Shown piece after piece: positions 24,514 to 36,970 of a stretch of DNA of 64,000 bases (positions are counted from its first letter, which is position 1; each line of letters begins with the position of its first letter). The notes below the pieces were generated by a model. It made no database searches. It saw only the letters and a program-made list of their open reading frames with translations, and was not told the origin of the DNA. The stretch spans positions 242,987,088 through 243,051,087 of the forward strand of contig NC_134700.1 in NCBI RefSeq assembly GCF_043290135.1, given 5' to 3'. A program made the translations under genes and the position numbers. The stretch is from Rhipicephalus microplus (taxonomy: Eukaryota > Arthropoda > Arachnida > Ixodida > Ixodidae).

Positions 24514-24850
24514 GTTGTTTGTTTATTTGTTTGTTTGTTCACCAATACTGTGAACCCTAAGGGGGGAGGAGGTTTACGGGAGTGGAAAACGCATACAATT
24601 TTACAAGATAGCATACAATGTTCTGCTAAAATTTGAGCAAGATAAAATAAAATAAAATAAAAATGTGCATGAAATGCGTTACAAAAAGATACATTCAGCG
24701 AAGACTGGCATTTACAGTTGCATTCTGCGCATTGACAACAATGCTTAACAAAGAGAGAGGCAAAATACATTGACGTCATGCAGACAAGAAGAAAAAAAAA
24801 CAATAAAAATGGGTGATATGACGCATTTCTTTCAGATAAAATGATTGATT
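24514..24850 (-). repeat. possible retroelement 3' end with (AACA)n tail
   Basis: On the minus strand CCCTTAGGGTTCACAGTATT leads directly into an (AACA)n-type run (24514-24540). An AAAAT-type tandem patch lies at 24637-24661. A short tandem tail after a defined sequence is typical of LINE and SINE 3' ends, but no coding part is visible. Confidence 0.35.
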
Positions 24851-25029
24851 ATGAAGCTGCGGAAAACAGGTTTAGGGCTTAATTAAATGAGCTGTATAGA
24901 TAACATCGTTTTGGACTGCATTGCAATGTCCCGAACAACAGATGGAGCGTATTTTTTTAGTGTGACGAAAAACACCAGCACAGATGTTCTGGCTTTACAT
25001 GTAAACAGTAATCTGATAAGTAATTGATG

Positions 25030-25135
25030 TAAATGCCGGATTTAACGTCACAAAACTACGATATGATTATGAGAGACGCCGTAGTGGAGGGCTCCGGAGA
25101 TTTAGACCACCTGGGGTTCTTTAACGTGCACCCAA
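25030..25135 (-). mobile_element. Ruka-like SINE, 5'-truncated
   Basis: Only the 3' half is present: GGATTTAACGTC, GATTATGAGAGACGCCGTAG and CTGGGGTTCTTTAACGTGC. It stops inside the CACCCAAATCTGAG block, so the tRNA-like head is missing. Truncation from the 5' end is expected for incomplete reverse transcription. Confidence 0.85.
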
Positions 25136-26414
25136 TGACACCGCGCCATCTATTATACTGTTTGGAAGATACTGCCGGTTACGCCTGACGCGGGACAAGA
25201 TTATACTAAGGAGAGCTTCTCTCCTCAAAAAAGCTTCATAACCACTTTCTACACCTGTTTTTTTTCTATAGAGCGTTTAACGGCGCAAGCGCGCACGCAC
25301 ACACACACACAACAGGCTCACGGACGCACACACATATTTGACGGGTGAACGTCTTTCCTCACGACAGACCATGCCATCACAAAAACACATTAAAAGGCGC
25401 ACCTGTGCTGTCGGATTTGTCATCCCATTGTCACTCGTGCGGTTATAAACATTTGTTTCATAACATGCACGCCTTCGTCAAGCACGTGGAACAAAAAATG
25501 ACGAGAATGCAGAAGCTATTGACATTTAAAAAGAAAACGCGATCTTTTCATTACCGTCCGTCTATCTACCTACATCAATGGGAAATCAGCCTCCTCGAGA
25601 AATGTGTCAGAACAGCATGTTATTTATTGCCGTTCGTGTGTAAAACCCCATAGTTGATAATTCACCACCTGTTCAATGTTGTCATATTTTTGCTCAGATT
25701 TTACAACCAAGATGAATTAACTACTCAATTTTTTATCGCTGCCTTAAGTGTCGATTTTTAATCTTCAATGGGCTATTGTTGCCAATTCGAGTATTTTTAT
25801 TTGTTTGTCATTTATTATCAGTCGGGACAACGAAATGGCCAATATAATTCAAAAGAACCATTTTGTCCTTTTTGTGTATTGACAAACGAAAATAAAGTTG
25901 ACTTGATTCGAACTTGGAACAGGACAAAAGTATTAAGGTGGGAAACAAAACATTAAACGCCGAATTTCAACTCGTTCTTCAATGATGCTTGGTTCCCGAG
26001 TTTTTGATTTTAGTATACCTCTTAGGATTTGTCTTTACTAACAAGCCTACTTCTATCAACAATTTTTTTTTGGCGCACCTTGATTTACAAGATAATGTGA
26101 ATACAAAATACAGCATTACGCAGTGATAGTGAATGGCCTTCAATTAGTCGACTAAATTAAAGAGTGAGCAGCGTATCAGTGAGCCACCAATAGCCAGATT
26201 TTCGTGGCGTCTTGGGCGTGTTGGTAGAGAACAAGAACAGCTTTCTGCAGGTGAAAGCTTCATTGGCCTAGTCGAGCGAGCTTCACCATGAGTCGCCACT
26301 GGACCTTGAAACGAATAACGGATACCACGTGACCAGCCACGCTCCACCATCGCCGCCACTCCAACCATTGCAGCAAGGTTGACTAGCACTACATCGCCAG
26401 CCGTGTGCCTGTCA
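25136..26414. other. gene-free stretch with a possible LINE 3' end
   Basis: A (CA)n run lies at 25289-25309. At 25894-25915 an AATAAAGTTGACTTGATTCG end resembles a LINE polyadenylation signal plus tandem tail, with AT-rich sequence upstream from about 25680. Nothing coding was recognised. Confidence 0.35.
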
Positions 26415-26853
26415 TAGAGTTTCTTATATATCCACTAGAGCAAACTCTCCACTAGAGTGTCTATGGGAGCTGAAACGCATGGCGCTTCAGCGAGCACGGG
26501 CAGTACACGGAATAATGGGCAGTACACGGATTTGTCCGTACGTCTGTCTCCGTGTGTGTTCGTGCGGCTCGGAGGTGTTCTGTCGCAAAACAAAAATTAT
26601 CCAATGTTGAGCGATTGCGCTTCACCCCTTTAATATTTTAGGTTTGCCATTTTAAATCGGGTCACAGAGTTAAAAAGAATTCGTTCTTTCGTTCGAAACA
26701 AAACCATAACACATCAATAAACCAAGCCCAAAGTGTGATTCGCCGCCCGCAAGAACGAAGACTATAGGCAAATCTGCGTATTATCCATCACTCTCATGAT
26801 CGCTGAGCGATCGCAGTGCTAGGGTACCCTCTAGTTTATTTTAGAAAACTCTA
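26415..26853. mobile_element. fold-back MITE with TA flanks, copy 1
   Basis: It is flanked by TA at 26415-26416 and 26852-26853. The left end reads GAGTTTCTTATATATCCAC. The right end on the opposite strand reads GAGTTTTCTAAAATAAAC, followed in both by CTAGAG. A related 439-bp copy lies at 53158-53596. It has no coding capacity. The TA flanks point to Tc1/mariner-type mobilisation (inference). Confidence 0.75.
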
Positions 26854-26989
26854 AGGTCCATGTGACCAAACATGTGACACCATTCTCTCTGTCGTGACGA
26901 GCCAATGGGCGATTGCTTCAGTTCAGCCATTGTGCCCTGGTCATGCGATAGAAAGGAGAGTTGACACCACTGGTTGATCAGTTTTTTAT

Positions 26990-27140
26990 ATGCTATGCAT
27001 GCTATGCTAATATGTCGTTAAATGATTGTATAACTCAGTACATCTGTGTATGTTGTATTTGTATGCTAGAGATCTAGATGCTTGTCGCATGTGTTTATGT
27101 GACTCATTGAATAAAATTTCGATTCAATTCAATCTGTATT
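26990..27140 (+). repeat. probable LINE 3' terminus
   Basis: GAATAAAATTTCGATTCAAT at 27110-27129, then more ATTCA units, gives a polyadenylation signal followed by a short tandem tail, as in the other LINE ends here. The preceding 120 bases have no recognisable frame. Confidence 0.35.
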
Positions 27141-29261
27141 GAAGTTACCTGTCCCAGTGTCGTAAGCGACAAGCTGCCTCGGATCACATTATGAATGTTG
27201 CTTTGTTTGCTAATGAGTGAGTACTAGCGCGCAAAGTGTCAGGCTCAATCAAGTGGAGAATGAGAACTTCGTTGAGCTGAACGTCGATAGAAGAATGCAG
27301 AAAAGCGAAAGCGATCATCTTTGAAAGGTCCCCTAAACAACTCCCGAAAATAAAAAGAACGAACGCGTTGTCCTCTCCTGGCAATGCCCGTTTTTTCAAG
27401 CACTGCAGTTCGTGACGCCAGCAGTTTGTTCACGTGACGGCATGAGGACTTGAGCTCTCTAATGGTCAATAGAAAAGAGACATTCATCATAGATTGTCCC
27501 TTACACTGTTTTGTCATGCAGACGCACGCCCATTCTACCTTCTCTCGCACGGCTATCGTTCGTGATCAAGTGATTTCACTTCGTTTTGTGCGCTTTCGAC
27601 TGCGCGAGCGAAGATGAAAGCGTGTACTCGGAAAACACGATATCCTGATCAGCCTAACTCTTATAGTGTTGACATTGTACACGTGCTTTGAGGAATTTGG
27701 GGAGAGAGCGAGATAGCGCCCGTAGAGAGAATGGGGAAGGCGAGAGAGAAACCGCCCTATATTGTCATCAAACGGCGCGGTTAAGGGGCTTGGCGCCGAC
27801 GGCGTTCGGCTTAAGTGATGGCTTATAGGAAGGCTGACGAAAGAACGGTGGTGAGTGCTCGAAGTGCGGATCGTTCGACTGACCATATCGTTCGGTGGCC
27901 AAACTCTGCTTTGGCTACGACAGTAAACAAGTATATATTAAATAACCAAGAAGCTCTCGCTTGTGTTACCCGGCCTAGCCAAGCTAATGTTTTATTATTT
28001 TTTGAAGCGATTGGAGCGGCTATGATTATGAAGCTTGGTTCAGATAAGTATCCACAGTGTACCTTCTGCGGATCTTCATAAAAAAAGGCAGGAATTTTTT
28101 AGGCAGATAAAGAGGCTTTAGGAGGGTGTATTATTATGCAAAGTGCTCGTGCATGCGTATATATTAACTGCTATAAGCGGCAGTTTTTGTGCCTTCAATG
28201 AATTCAGTCGCTAGAGTGCGCTCATCGTGTCTACTTTTTCTACACCTGCCCCATTATTTTATTACGCGGTTTAAAATGTACCAACTACAGACTTTCAAAA
28301 ACGTGAACTAGAGCCACTGAGAGTGTCCGTTAGATTTTCCTGTTCCCCGTTTATATTGTTCTGTGATTTGTTTGAGTTGGCCAACAGTTTAACGACACTA
28401 TAGATCATTACACAAAGCTAGTTGACGAACTGCCAGCCAGCGATTGTTTTAGACGAGTTTATGCGGTAACCGTCATAGCACAAGTGTAGTGCCATGCCCT
28501 TCGCATTCAAACGCTATTAATAATTCGCTGTGACGACAACTTGTGCTTTTTCATTGATGGTATGCGTATTATGCCATTCATCATGGGTGTGATATTCATC
28601 ATGTTATGACAATGTATTTATAATCGAACGTTTGTCTTGCACGCACACTCTGTTACAATCACCAATCCTGTTGGCATATCTGACGTGATAAGTGCAACTA
28701 TAGAGTGTCTCTGAATGACCTGCAACATACTCGGTCCTCAGCGAGCTGATTGCATTTAACCGAAAACTTGAACGCTAGGACTGCGCGGAAGGCGCAACGC
28801 AGTCACATCGAAAGCTAGAAGAGCGGCCTTTCAGAGCCTTTTATAAACACTCGTTGGGTAACTGCTGCAAGTACACTTGCTTGATACCCACTGCGGCATT
28901 AATAATAAAACAAATTTGTGTTGTAGGCTGGCATTCACTATGCTATCTTTCGTGATTCTTCTTAGAAGCGTGGTATCCGTCAAACACTTGCAAGGAATTG
29001 TGTGCCGATTGTTCATGCAGTGGCTGACGACAATCAGGAATTGTGCCTGAAGTGGGCATGCGCCGAAGTGAATAATAGGTGAACAAGAACAAGCTTTTGT
29101 AATGGGTTGGAGCATTGCAGGACCCACTCGTTACGCTATTCACATTGTGCGACGACTATAGTTGTTATTTAACTGTTTGAAGATGGCTTGTAAGTTGTAA
29201 TAATGCGATTGCTTTCCCGACATCAAGCCTGTCTAAGGCAAGTTTGCCAACAACTGCCAAG
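27141..29261. other. gene-free stretch, nothing recognised
   Basis: About 2.1 kb of mostly unique-looking sequence. Frames near 27184-27886 and 28831-29143 have no motifs. No repeats shared with the rest of the window were seen. Confidence 0.4.
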
Positions 29262-29455
29262 CACCGGCGTGGCTCAGTGATAGAATACTGAACTGGCACC
29301 AAGCGGACCCGGGTTCGAGCCCCACTGTGTTATTTGTATTAGGCTTTGTTTGTCTAATTTTGTGCGATGGGGTTACGGACACCGGCGGCGGCGGCGGACA
29401 ACTACGGCAACACATTACCCGAAATTTGATCTCATAACAGCTTTCGCTGTAAAAG
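29262..29455 (+). mobile_element. tRNA-derived SINE, second family, copy 1
   Basis: The head CACCGGCGTGGCTCAGTGAT carries an A box, and GGGTTCGAGCCCC is the B box. The body then has a GGTTACGGACACCGGCGGC block, a (GGC)n patch, and the ending TCTCATAACAGCTTTCGCTG. The acceptor stem does not close, so this is not a functional tRNA gene. The copy at 33421-33633 has the same order of blocks in inverse orientation. Confidence 0.8.
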
Positions 29456-30758
29456 GATGCTTAGACGAGCTGCTAACTAGCTAAATGTGATAAACAGCCC
29501 GACGAACAACACAGCACACGGAGGCACCTATACAGCGCTGACTCGGAGCTGATTATTATTCACCCAACACAGTGCACTTTACAATATCCATGAAATTGAA
29601 GAAGGAAATAGGGAAAGTGATAAACCAAGCATCTACAAAAGGAATGTGCCAAGAACATTGACGTAACAAGATAAATTATTATTGATGTGATCATGCCTCT
29701 AACACTTTTAAAGTAAAATCATTGCTAAAGAGTACAGGGCGCATTGATAAAAACGAAAACGAATAAAATTGGGAACGCGAGAAAAAACAATAAAAATGAG
29801 GATAATGCTTTTAAAGATACAAACACTGGTAATCAAAATTCTAATGCTGAGACATCTTTTCTCGCTTTTCTTCTTCCATGCGATGCATACTCTAAAGTGT
29901 AATACAATCAATAAACAAATTCAGTATTAAGCCATTGCTGGATCTATGAGCATTCTTCCTTGAACGAAAAAAAAAAAAAACAGATTGGGGTAGGGTGGGG
30001 GCATTTATCAAGCACTCGTTTTTTTTTTTTTTGTTAGAAAGGGAAAAATCAAAACAAAATGTATTTTAACATACATACACTCGGTGTAAACGACCATTAA
30101 CTAAAAGCCAGCAAGGCTATCTGTACTCCATGGGCCCGATTTCGAGGCAGCAGCAGCAAAAAAAAAAAAAGTGAGGAAAACCGCTTAAAGGCCAAATCCG
30201 GGAACTTTTTTATCACATCACAGTAATGGCGCTTCGATATTCTTGCCACGGGCCCGATAGCCAAAATACTCGGTGAAATGAGTTGTAATTTTAATTACGC
30301 GCATGCTTATTTATATTACTACTCAATTTAAATTTAATATACAATTTAAATTACAACATCAAAACTGAAACGCCCTCAACCAGTACTGTCTTCGCGTGAA
30401 GTAAAATGTGGTCAAATTCAAAAATTCTGCAAGCACGTGGTCCCCGCCAGCGCGGAGCGTGAATGCTCCGAAACCAGCAAAGAACAGACTCTCAATGGAA
30501 AGGTGACTATGCCACAACAGCCGTACCGTGTTTGGCCATGCCACGGGCACAATGCTTTCGGACAGTGACACCTGCGATTCGAACGTCTTCTAGGGTCAAG
30601 TCGTCATGCTTCTTCGATGAAGCAGAACACACCTGTTTAGTAATGTGCTTGCTTGGTTGCTCATTACACCGCCAGATGGAACCACCTGTCCAGGTGACTC
30701 AATATTGAAGCTGCTGCGCTCGAGTGAAATTTTAACTCTAAGAAGCTTGAGCATAAAC
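29456..30758. other. gene-free stretch, A/T runs
   Basis: Poly-A and poly-T tracts lie at 29969-29982, 30019-30032 and 30158-30170. Short frames have no motifs. Nothing else was recognised. Confidence 0.4.
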
Positions 30759-30816
30759 AGTAGGAGGAAGATAGAGGAAGGAAAGGCAGGAAGGTCAACC
30801 AGGACAAACTAAGGCT
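30759..30816 (-). repeat. LINE 3'-UTR fragment, short
   Basis: On the minus strand GTCCTGGTTGACCTTCC then CTGCCTTTCCTTCCTCT matches the pyrimidine-tailed 3' ends at 10020, 38403 and 52861. It is only about 60 bases long. Confidence 0.4.
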
Positions 30817-31039
30817 GTTTAAATATTTTGCAATGGTAAGAATGGGTACGTTTGTGTAATCATTCGTCGGTAGAGCCAAGCGATCCGCCACACGACTCCA
30901 ATGTTACACAAATGAGAGACGACCGCATCCGAGTGCGGCTCATAGTGAACGCGTTTCGTGAGCGAACGGTTATTTGCCCGTCCACATCCATTCATTTTTG
31001 CCGGTAATCTATACCAATGGAAAGCTCAAGCGAAAGTAA

Positions 31040-31560
31040 AAATATCGCAGCATATCCAGCAGTGCATGATGATGAGTGGGGAGAATCGTCTATCCGCCCG
31101 TCCGCGCATCCGTCCTTCCATTTGTTCTTGCTTCCATCCGTCCGTCTGTGTAACCACCCGGACGTCCGTTCGTGCGTCCGTCCATGCATCCGTACCTGCG
31201 TCTGTCCGTCCGTCGGTACGTGCGTCCATCCATCTGTCCGTGCGTTCCTCCGTGCGTTCGTCCGTCTGCCAGTGCCTCTGTGCGCCCGTCCATCCGCCGT
31301 GCATCTGTCTATCTGTCCGTCGGTGCGTCTTTTCATCCGTCCGTCCATCTTGTGAACTGTCCAAGTGCCACCATCTCGCATCTTTTCATGATATATTCTT
31401 CATTTAGAAGTACCGCCATCCAGTGGACATTCCAAGGACACTTGGAATGTCCACTGGATGGCGACAGGTGGCACGACCGGACTAGAGGAGTGGCACGCGC
31501 GCACCCTCTTAAGGCCTGCGCTTCGTGTCTAGTTCCCACCTTTCGCTTCCGGTAGATCAT
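31040..31560 (+). repeat. repeat built around a degenerate CCGT/GTCC array, copy 1
   Basis: The core at 31090-31350 is a degenerate tetranucleotide array (CCGTCCGT, CATCCGTC, GTGCGTCC). It is followed by CCACCATCTCGCATCTTTTC, ATATATTC, CCGCCAT.CA.., GGACATTCCAAGGAC and a CACTTCCCACCTTT-like block. The same order appears on the minus strand at 58090-58540. Frames on all strands through the array read as SVRPSV or DGRTDG repeats and are not genes. Confidence 0.75.
31414..31463. repeat. perfect 23-bp inverted repeat
   Basis: The left arm is 31414-31436 and the right arm 31441-31463, separated by GACA. The arm starts CGCCATCCAGTGGACATTCC. The homologous repeat at 58 kb has only one arm here, so the second arm is a local addition. 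Confidence 0.95.
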
Positions 31561-31887
31561 GGCACTTAGGCCCGACCTTCGCTAAACCTTGCTAAAAATC
31601 AAAGAGGTTACACCGGCAAGTTTAACGTGGCAACATTTTCTGACCAGATAGTGCTCAAAGTGCATCCTTTTATTACTAGTTTTTTTTAGTAAGCATCAAA
31701 TTCAAGAAAATTTTTTGGAGTTTAAGTCACCAATACTTGTCTCTGTAGGTTAGTTGATCAGAAACAACTATCGTTTTATTTCTGATTAACGTGTGCGGGT
31801 TTTCTCCTTAATTCAAAAGTGTGCGCGCTTGCCGCTTCTCTAGCACGGCCGTGGAGACAATATTAACCAATCAAACAAAGGTATTGA

Positions 31888-31892
<5 letters not shown>

Positions 31893-31953
<61 letters not shown>
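31893..31953. repeat. (TA)n microsatellite
   Basis: An uninterrupted TA array of about 61 bp. Confidence 0.98.
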
Positions 31954-31956
<3 letters not shown>

Positions 31957-32904
31957 GATACTTCAAAACAATGTATAGTAAGTGATGCTACAAAAGTTCG
32001 AAGTTAAGCGCGCATCTCTAATTCAATAAAAATTAGTAGCAGAATCTTTTACAAGGTTGGCTGACACGGTATTACATAGTAAAGTGAAGGTGAGAATGGT
32101 CGTTGCTTTGGAAATCATTCTCTGTAGTACAATTAGGGTTATTCTACAAGATACCAAATTTTTCGTCGCCAAAGATTATCACGTTAGGTAGTCCTGCAGG
32201 AGCAGCGTATAAAAACTAATTTCGACCCCAGAAAGCTGTCATTTATTGAAATTTCGAACGTACTGTATTCAACGCGGCATTTTCAAATGTACTTCGAAGC
32301 ATCGGCACAAGCGATAGGGGTAGATGAAACTTAATTTCCAGTCAAGCTTGCATTACCTTTCCTGCCGACCGTTTCATGTTGCACTCCTTCTTCGCGGGTT
32401 GGCGCGTCCTGGAACATGTCACTCACGGCGAAGCGTCCTCTCCTTTTTTGTTTCTTCGAACTCGCCACATCCTCGATCACGAGCTGACGACGTAGATGTC
32501 GCTCACGGAGCCGTGTCGAGGCACAGTTATGCGATGCCAGTGGCGCCGCGACGGCAGTTGAAACGCGAGCACCGAGTCAGGAAGGTGCGGCGAACTGAGC
32601 CGGCTATTTCGGCTGCGCTACCGTAAACCACACATGCACGGGCCAGGTGGGCAGCGTCTTTCTGCGCCCATGGCAGTGCCGGTTCGAGCTGGGCGAATTG
32701 TGCACTTTCAAAGCAAACATTTCTTATACCGTCTAAACAGAATTCTCTCTTTGAAACGACGTTTAAACAATTCAGGAAGAGAGAGAGGGAAGAAATAGAA
32801 GACTCGCGTTGTACATGGCGCAAGCTGGCTAAAAAAAATACGGCAGGTTCTCGCTTGTGGTACTAAGTGTGAAGCAACAGCGTAACTACACAGGCTTCCT
32901 CGTT
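31954..32904. other. gene-free stretch, nothing recognised
   Basis: The 32350-32700 part is richer in CpG and has open frames of about 100 codons on both strands without motifs. Confidence 0.35.
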
Positions 32905-33190
32905 TCTCTTCAGTTTTTTTTTTTCTTTTACCTCTCTATTTCTTGTATCTCCTTTTGGAATCTCTTTCTATTTCTTTTTCCTTCCTCTATCCATTTCATA
33001 CTGTTCTCGCTCCTTCTCCCATCTCTCATTTCGATCGCTTCCGCTTTTATTCTGTTCCTCTCTCACTCTCTGCAGATCTCTCTTTCTCTTTCAGTCTCAC
33101 TCTTTTAGTTTTGTATCTTTATTGCGTCTGTTCTGTTCTGTCTCGTCCTCTTTCTGTCTATGACTTTTTCTGTCATACACTTTCTGTCAT
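32905..33190 (+). repeat. pyrimidine-rich tract
   Basis: About 285 bases are dominated by C and T, with repeated CTCTTTCT-like words and a repeated TATGACTTT.TCATACAC word around 33160-33226. It is low complexity. Frames here are leucine/serine-rich artefacts. Confidence 0.8.
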
Positions 33191-33254
33191 CCGCCGAGTG
33201 TATGACTTTGTCATACACTCGACGGCACTACGCTGACTCACATCTAACCACACA

Positions 33255-33412
33255 GAATTTTTATTTGGTGTTGAGTTGAGTTGAATGAACATTATTTGTC
33301 CAGCGGTTGTTGCTGTGCCCTGGGCTAGGCTGCTAGAGACATATCGTTCGAGGAACATCTTCCGAGGTCTTCGGCGACGGCCCTGGCCCGCTGCTTTATT
33401 GAACTAAATGAC
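33255..33412 (-). mobile_element. LINE 3' end with (CAACT)n tail
   Basis: On the minus strand the frame ends KQRARAVAEDLGRCSSN and stops near 33340, resembling a LINE C-terminus. AATAATGTTCATT and a (CAACT)n tail at 33262-33285 follow. It directly adjoins the SINE at 33421. Confidence 0.5.
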
Positions 33413-33420
33413 GGCACACT

Positions 33421-33633
33421 TCTTACAGCGAAAGATGTTATGAGATCAGAAAATAGGTCACGCGCGGCGCCATAGTTGTCCGCCGCCGCCACCGCTAGGG
33501 TTCGTAACCAGTATCGAAAGCAAAAAAAAAAAAAAACACCCAGTAAATAAAAAAAACACCAACGACACAATCGGGTTTGAACCTGGCTCCGCTGCGTGTC
33601 ATCCTAGTATTTTACAATGAAGTGAGCGACTCC
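33421..33633 (-). mobile_element. tRNA-derived SINE, second family, copy 2
   Basis: Read on the minus strand, an A-box-like TTGTAAAATAC region and GGTTCAAACCCG (B box) form the head. Then come a poly-T-rich stretch (33522-33536 as A on the plus strand), GGTTACGAACCCTAGCGGTG, GGCGGCGGACAACTATGG and TCTCATAACATCTTTCGCTG. The block order matches 29262-29455. Confidence 0.75.
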
Positions 33634-36600
33634 AGTTCTTGCAACTCGTTTCTAATCTAGCCTCATAGGCAGGCTTGATGTCGGGAAAGGCATCGCGTTA
33701 ATATGTGTAATAAGGCGTTTTAGAACATCAAATGAAAAGCCAGGCGTCACACAATGCGAACTGCGTAACAAGTGGGTCGTCAATGCTCCAATCCATTAGA
33801 AAAATTGGTCTTGATCGCCTATTAAACGTGGCGCATACCGGCTTCGGGCATAATTATTCATCGTCATCAGCCACTGCATAAAAAAGTGCACAAAATTTTT
33901 AACATCTGTGTAGTGATTATCAGGCTTCTCCAAAGAATGACGAATGATAGCATAGTTAGGCACCCTAGCATAGTGAATGCTGATCTACTACACAAAAATT
34001 ATGATTAACTATGGCGTAGTGGGCACCCAGTGTTCTTGTAGTAGTTACTCAACGAGTGTTAAGAAAAGACTGTGAAAGGACACTCTTCTAGCATTTGCTG
34101 TTATTGTGCTCCGCGTTCCGCGCTGGCTTGGCGTTCTTTCACGCATTCAATTAGGTTTTTTTTTTTTTTAATGATCGGTTATGTAGTTGCAGGTGTCGAT
34201 AGAGCTACAAATCGGTACGCATACGTGACAGCTGTACAAGCTTTGTCATTTTGATAAGTACGCACGTTCGACAAGTAAGCACGTGCTTATTGAACGATAT
34301 TGCGGTCGACATAAATCTTCTGTGCACATAAACCAGTAAAACGAGAGAAAAACGTCCCTTAAACTCGACAGTAAAGGCCGTTACGCAACCCTCAATCCTC
34401 GGAAGTTTAAATGTATATTTTTCTTGCGAATTCCGAAAGGAAATTGGTGTTGTTGGAATTATCGGCATTTCATGTGCGGCTGGCAGTGCTTGTGTCTTGG
34501 AGACGTACAAGTTTTAGTCGCAAAGTAAGATCACGTCTGTATGCAAGCCATAAAAAAAAGGTGAAATCATGGGCTCTGCTTTGTTTTGTTGTTTTTTTAT
34601 GTCAGAAATCGCGTGTTGTGACGTGGCGCAGTGTAATGATTGTGCATATTCAAAGAGTACTCGCTGAACAATCAAATGACAAGTTAATGTACATCAAGAG
34701 GAGACATCGCCAACAGCCGCCTCCTTGAGTGTGCCTCCCAAATTGCGCAGCAGAACACACAATATCACCCCCAATATCACGGTCCCGGCGCTGGGCGAAG
34801 TTTAGTCAATATAAACACTGGGCGCACAGGTGCGGCTGGAAGAAAGGCTCCTCTCCTAAAGTCAACCCCGAAACATTCTCGGAAGAAAGCAGCCCTATTT
34901 CGAAGAAGCTGACCGAGAGCATGAGGCAGTCTGGCCTTGGCTCGGGCTCAAGGAATGCACACAGTGACTCCGTTTGAACAGACTCCACATCGGCTTCACT
35001 CCGGTTGCTGGTTGTCAGGTCGTCCGCCCGGCTACGCCCTCAGGGCTCCAGCCAAGGTTGAAGAAAAACCCTGGACGCCAACCGCTACACAAACGAACGT
35101 GAATTAAGAATTCATCTTCTACGTGCAGCGAAACCATAGTGGACTCTTTAATTAACGATGTTGAATTCGAATGAGACATTAGAGGTTTAATATAGACGAC
35201 AGAACGTTTTCTGTGTGTTCCTTTTTCTTACGTTTGATCGAAAAGTAAATAGTTCAAGTGAAATTCGTATGTGTGCATCCCTCTGGTTTCCTTCACTTTA
35301 CGGACAGTGGCACAGACTCGTAGAGAACACGATTGGTAATTAAAAGGTGGAAAATCGTAATCCCGTGGCTGGAAGCTTTTATTTATTTTTGTTTTGTTTT
35401 GTGTTTGACACTGTTTTTTTATAATACTAATGTTACTAGTGCATCCACCATGTCAGTGAAAATCAGTTTGTGTCAAAAACTAATTTTTAGAAGTAGCCAC
35501 TGTTGGTGTTTCAAAAACGAAGCTTTCAAACCCCAAGGACCCCCCCTTTGTTATCAGTGAACGTTATCCTATTAACTTAGCACATTAAAGTCACACTCTT
35601 CTAACGTCTACGCTCGGAAGCTTGTGATTACGAGGCAGTTATATCGCTTTCCAACGTTGGCGAGATGTCTGGCGCTAGACACGCGTCTGCCGCAGTCCCG
35701 GACACCGTTCGCGTCACGTCGGCGATAGAGTTGCAGGGACTGGGTACACCACGTGCATATAACAGAGGGTTTGCAGTCTCTTGTGCTCTGCCTTCAAGAA
35801 AAGAGCAAGTTCCGCGGCGAACTTGGCACTACTCCCCATTCGGAGTTAAAGAACTCTAAAGAGAATGATACAGTTGATCTGCTCTCAAAGTACTCCTCAT
35901 ACATTTGTGAGTGCCCCCTTCAATGTTATTTTAAACATGAACATGTATACTCGCAAACTAATCTAACCATCTCCTCACAAACAAACGTTGCGATGGCGAT
36001 AACATTACCAGCCTTGTGTTGTCTCAGTGCATAGTTATAGTGGAGATTAATACATCCAGGCCACCAAGCCAGCCTTTCGGTAAATACCGTGTCCAACACC
36101 CAGATCGAATAAAACAGCAGAGAGTTTACAAAACGAATGCTTTCTATTAAAAGCACTTTTAAAGGCGAATGAACGTTTGAATGCTGTTATTTATCATCAA
36201 AATCGGTCTATCACTGCGAAAACACGCTGCAGCTCACATTTAGCAGCATCTTAAAGCAAGGGTTTTATGTACAACTCTTCATGATGATTTCCCTCAGCCT
36301 CCAGTAAAACATGTGTGTAGCGATTACCCATTGGCTGTTACGCGCTCTAAAAACAGGTTGGTAAACAGGGACACAATGAAGACACCACGAATGCCGGTGT
36401 TTGTGGTGCGTCTTGGCTTCCTTTATGCATCCGTATTTCCACGCCCCCTCTTTCAGAATGAATATTTACCAACTAGTTTAGCTTTTTCTGTTAGGCGCCT
36501 GACATTCACCGTCATGTAGAGTTAGCCCCACAAATTGTGGGCGCATCATCATAGTCTTTATAGAAGTTGGTTTGTTTTACTAACACCTCAACGTTTAACA

Positions 36601-36857
36601 AAGATCGTTTATTAAAGATCAGTGGTACAATTTATCAGATCAACCTAAACGAAGGCTTCTTTGTAGACCTGCGTATAAAGGTAATGGTCAAGATGCAATA
36701 AAGCTTTACTACCGGCTCAAATCTTAACAAATAGTGTTTAATAGATGAACAGTTATGAAATATATCTGAAAGACTTGCTAAATATACCAAGCGCTAGTCT
36801 GACAAAATGAATATCACCAGCATCCCTGTTTTACCCGTGTTTGTGAAGTGGCGCTGC
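33634..36857. other. gene-free stretch, nothing recognised
   Basis: About 3.2 kb. Open frames of 60-105 codons occur, for example at 34205-34510, 34411-34728 and 34729-34977, but none has a recognisable domain and frames overlap on both strands. No repeat family seen elsewhere in the window occurs here. Confidence 0.4.
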
Positions 36858-36970
36858 TTAAATTTTAGGGGCGAAGCGCCTTAAATAACGTCTCGGATTG
36901 TCGTCGTGTGACGTAATCGTCACGACTTATCATAAATGGGGTATGCGCCACAAAAATTGGCTAAGTCTCA
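36858..36970. repeat. short dispersed repeat with TTTTAGGGGCGAAGC motif, copy 1
   Basis: AATTTTAGGGGCGAAGCGCC then TTAAA and a CGTC-rich segment resembles 57770-57840 (GATTTTAGGGGCGAAGCTCT then TAAAAG). The motif is partly palindromic (GGCGAAGCGCC). Confidence 0.45.

Noticed and set aside
29262..29335. A functional tRNA gene
   Set aside because: A and B boxes are present, but the acceptor stem does not pair and a SINE body follows.
30992..31407. Frames rich in SVRPSV and DGRTDG on both strands
   Set aside because: They come from the degenerate tetranucleotide array, which is open in several phases. The same happens in the copy at 58 kb.
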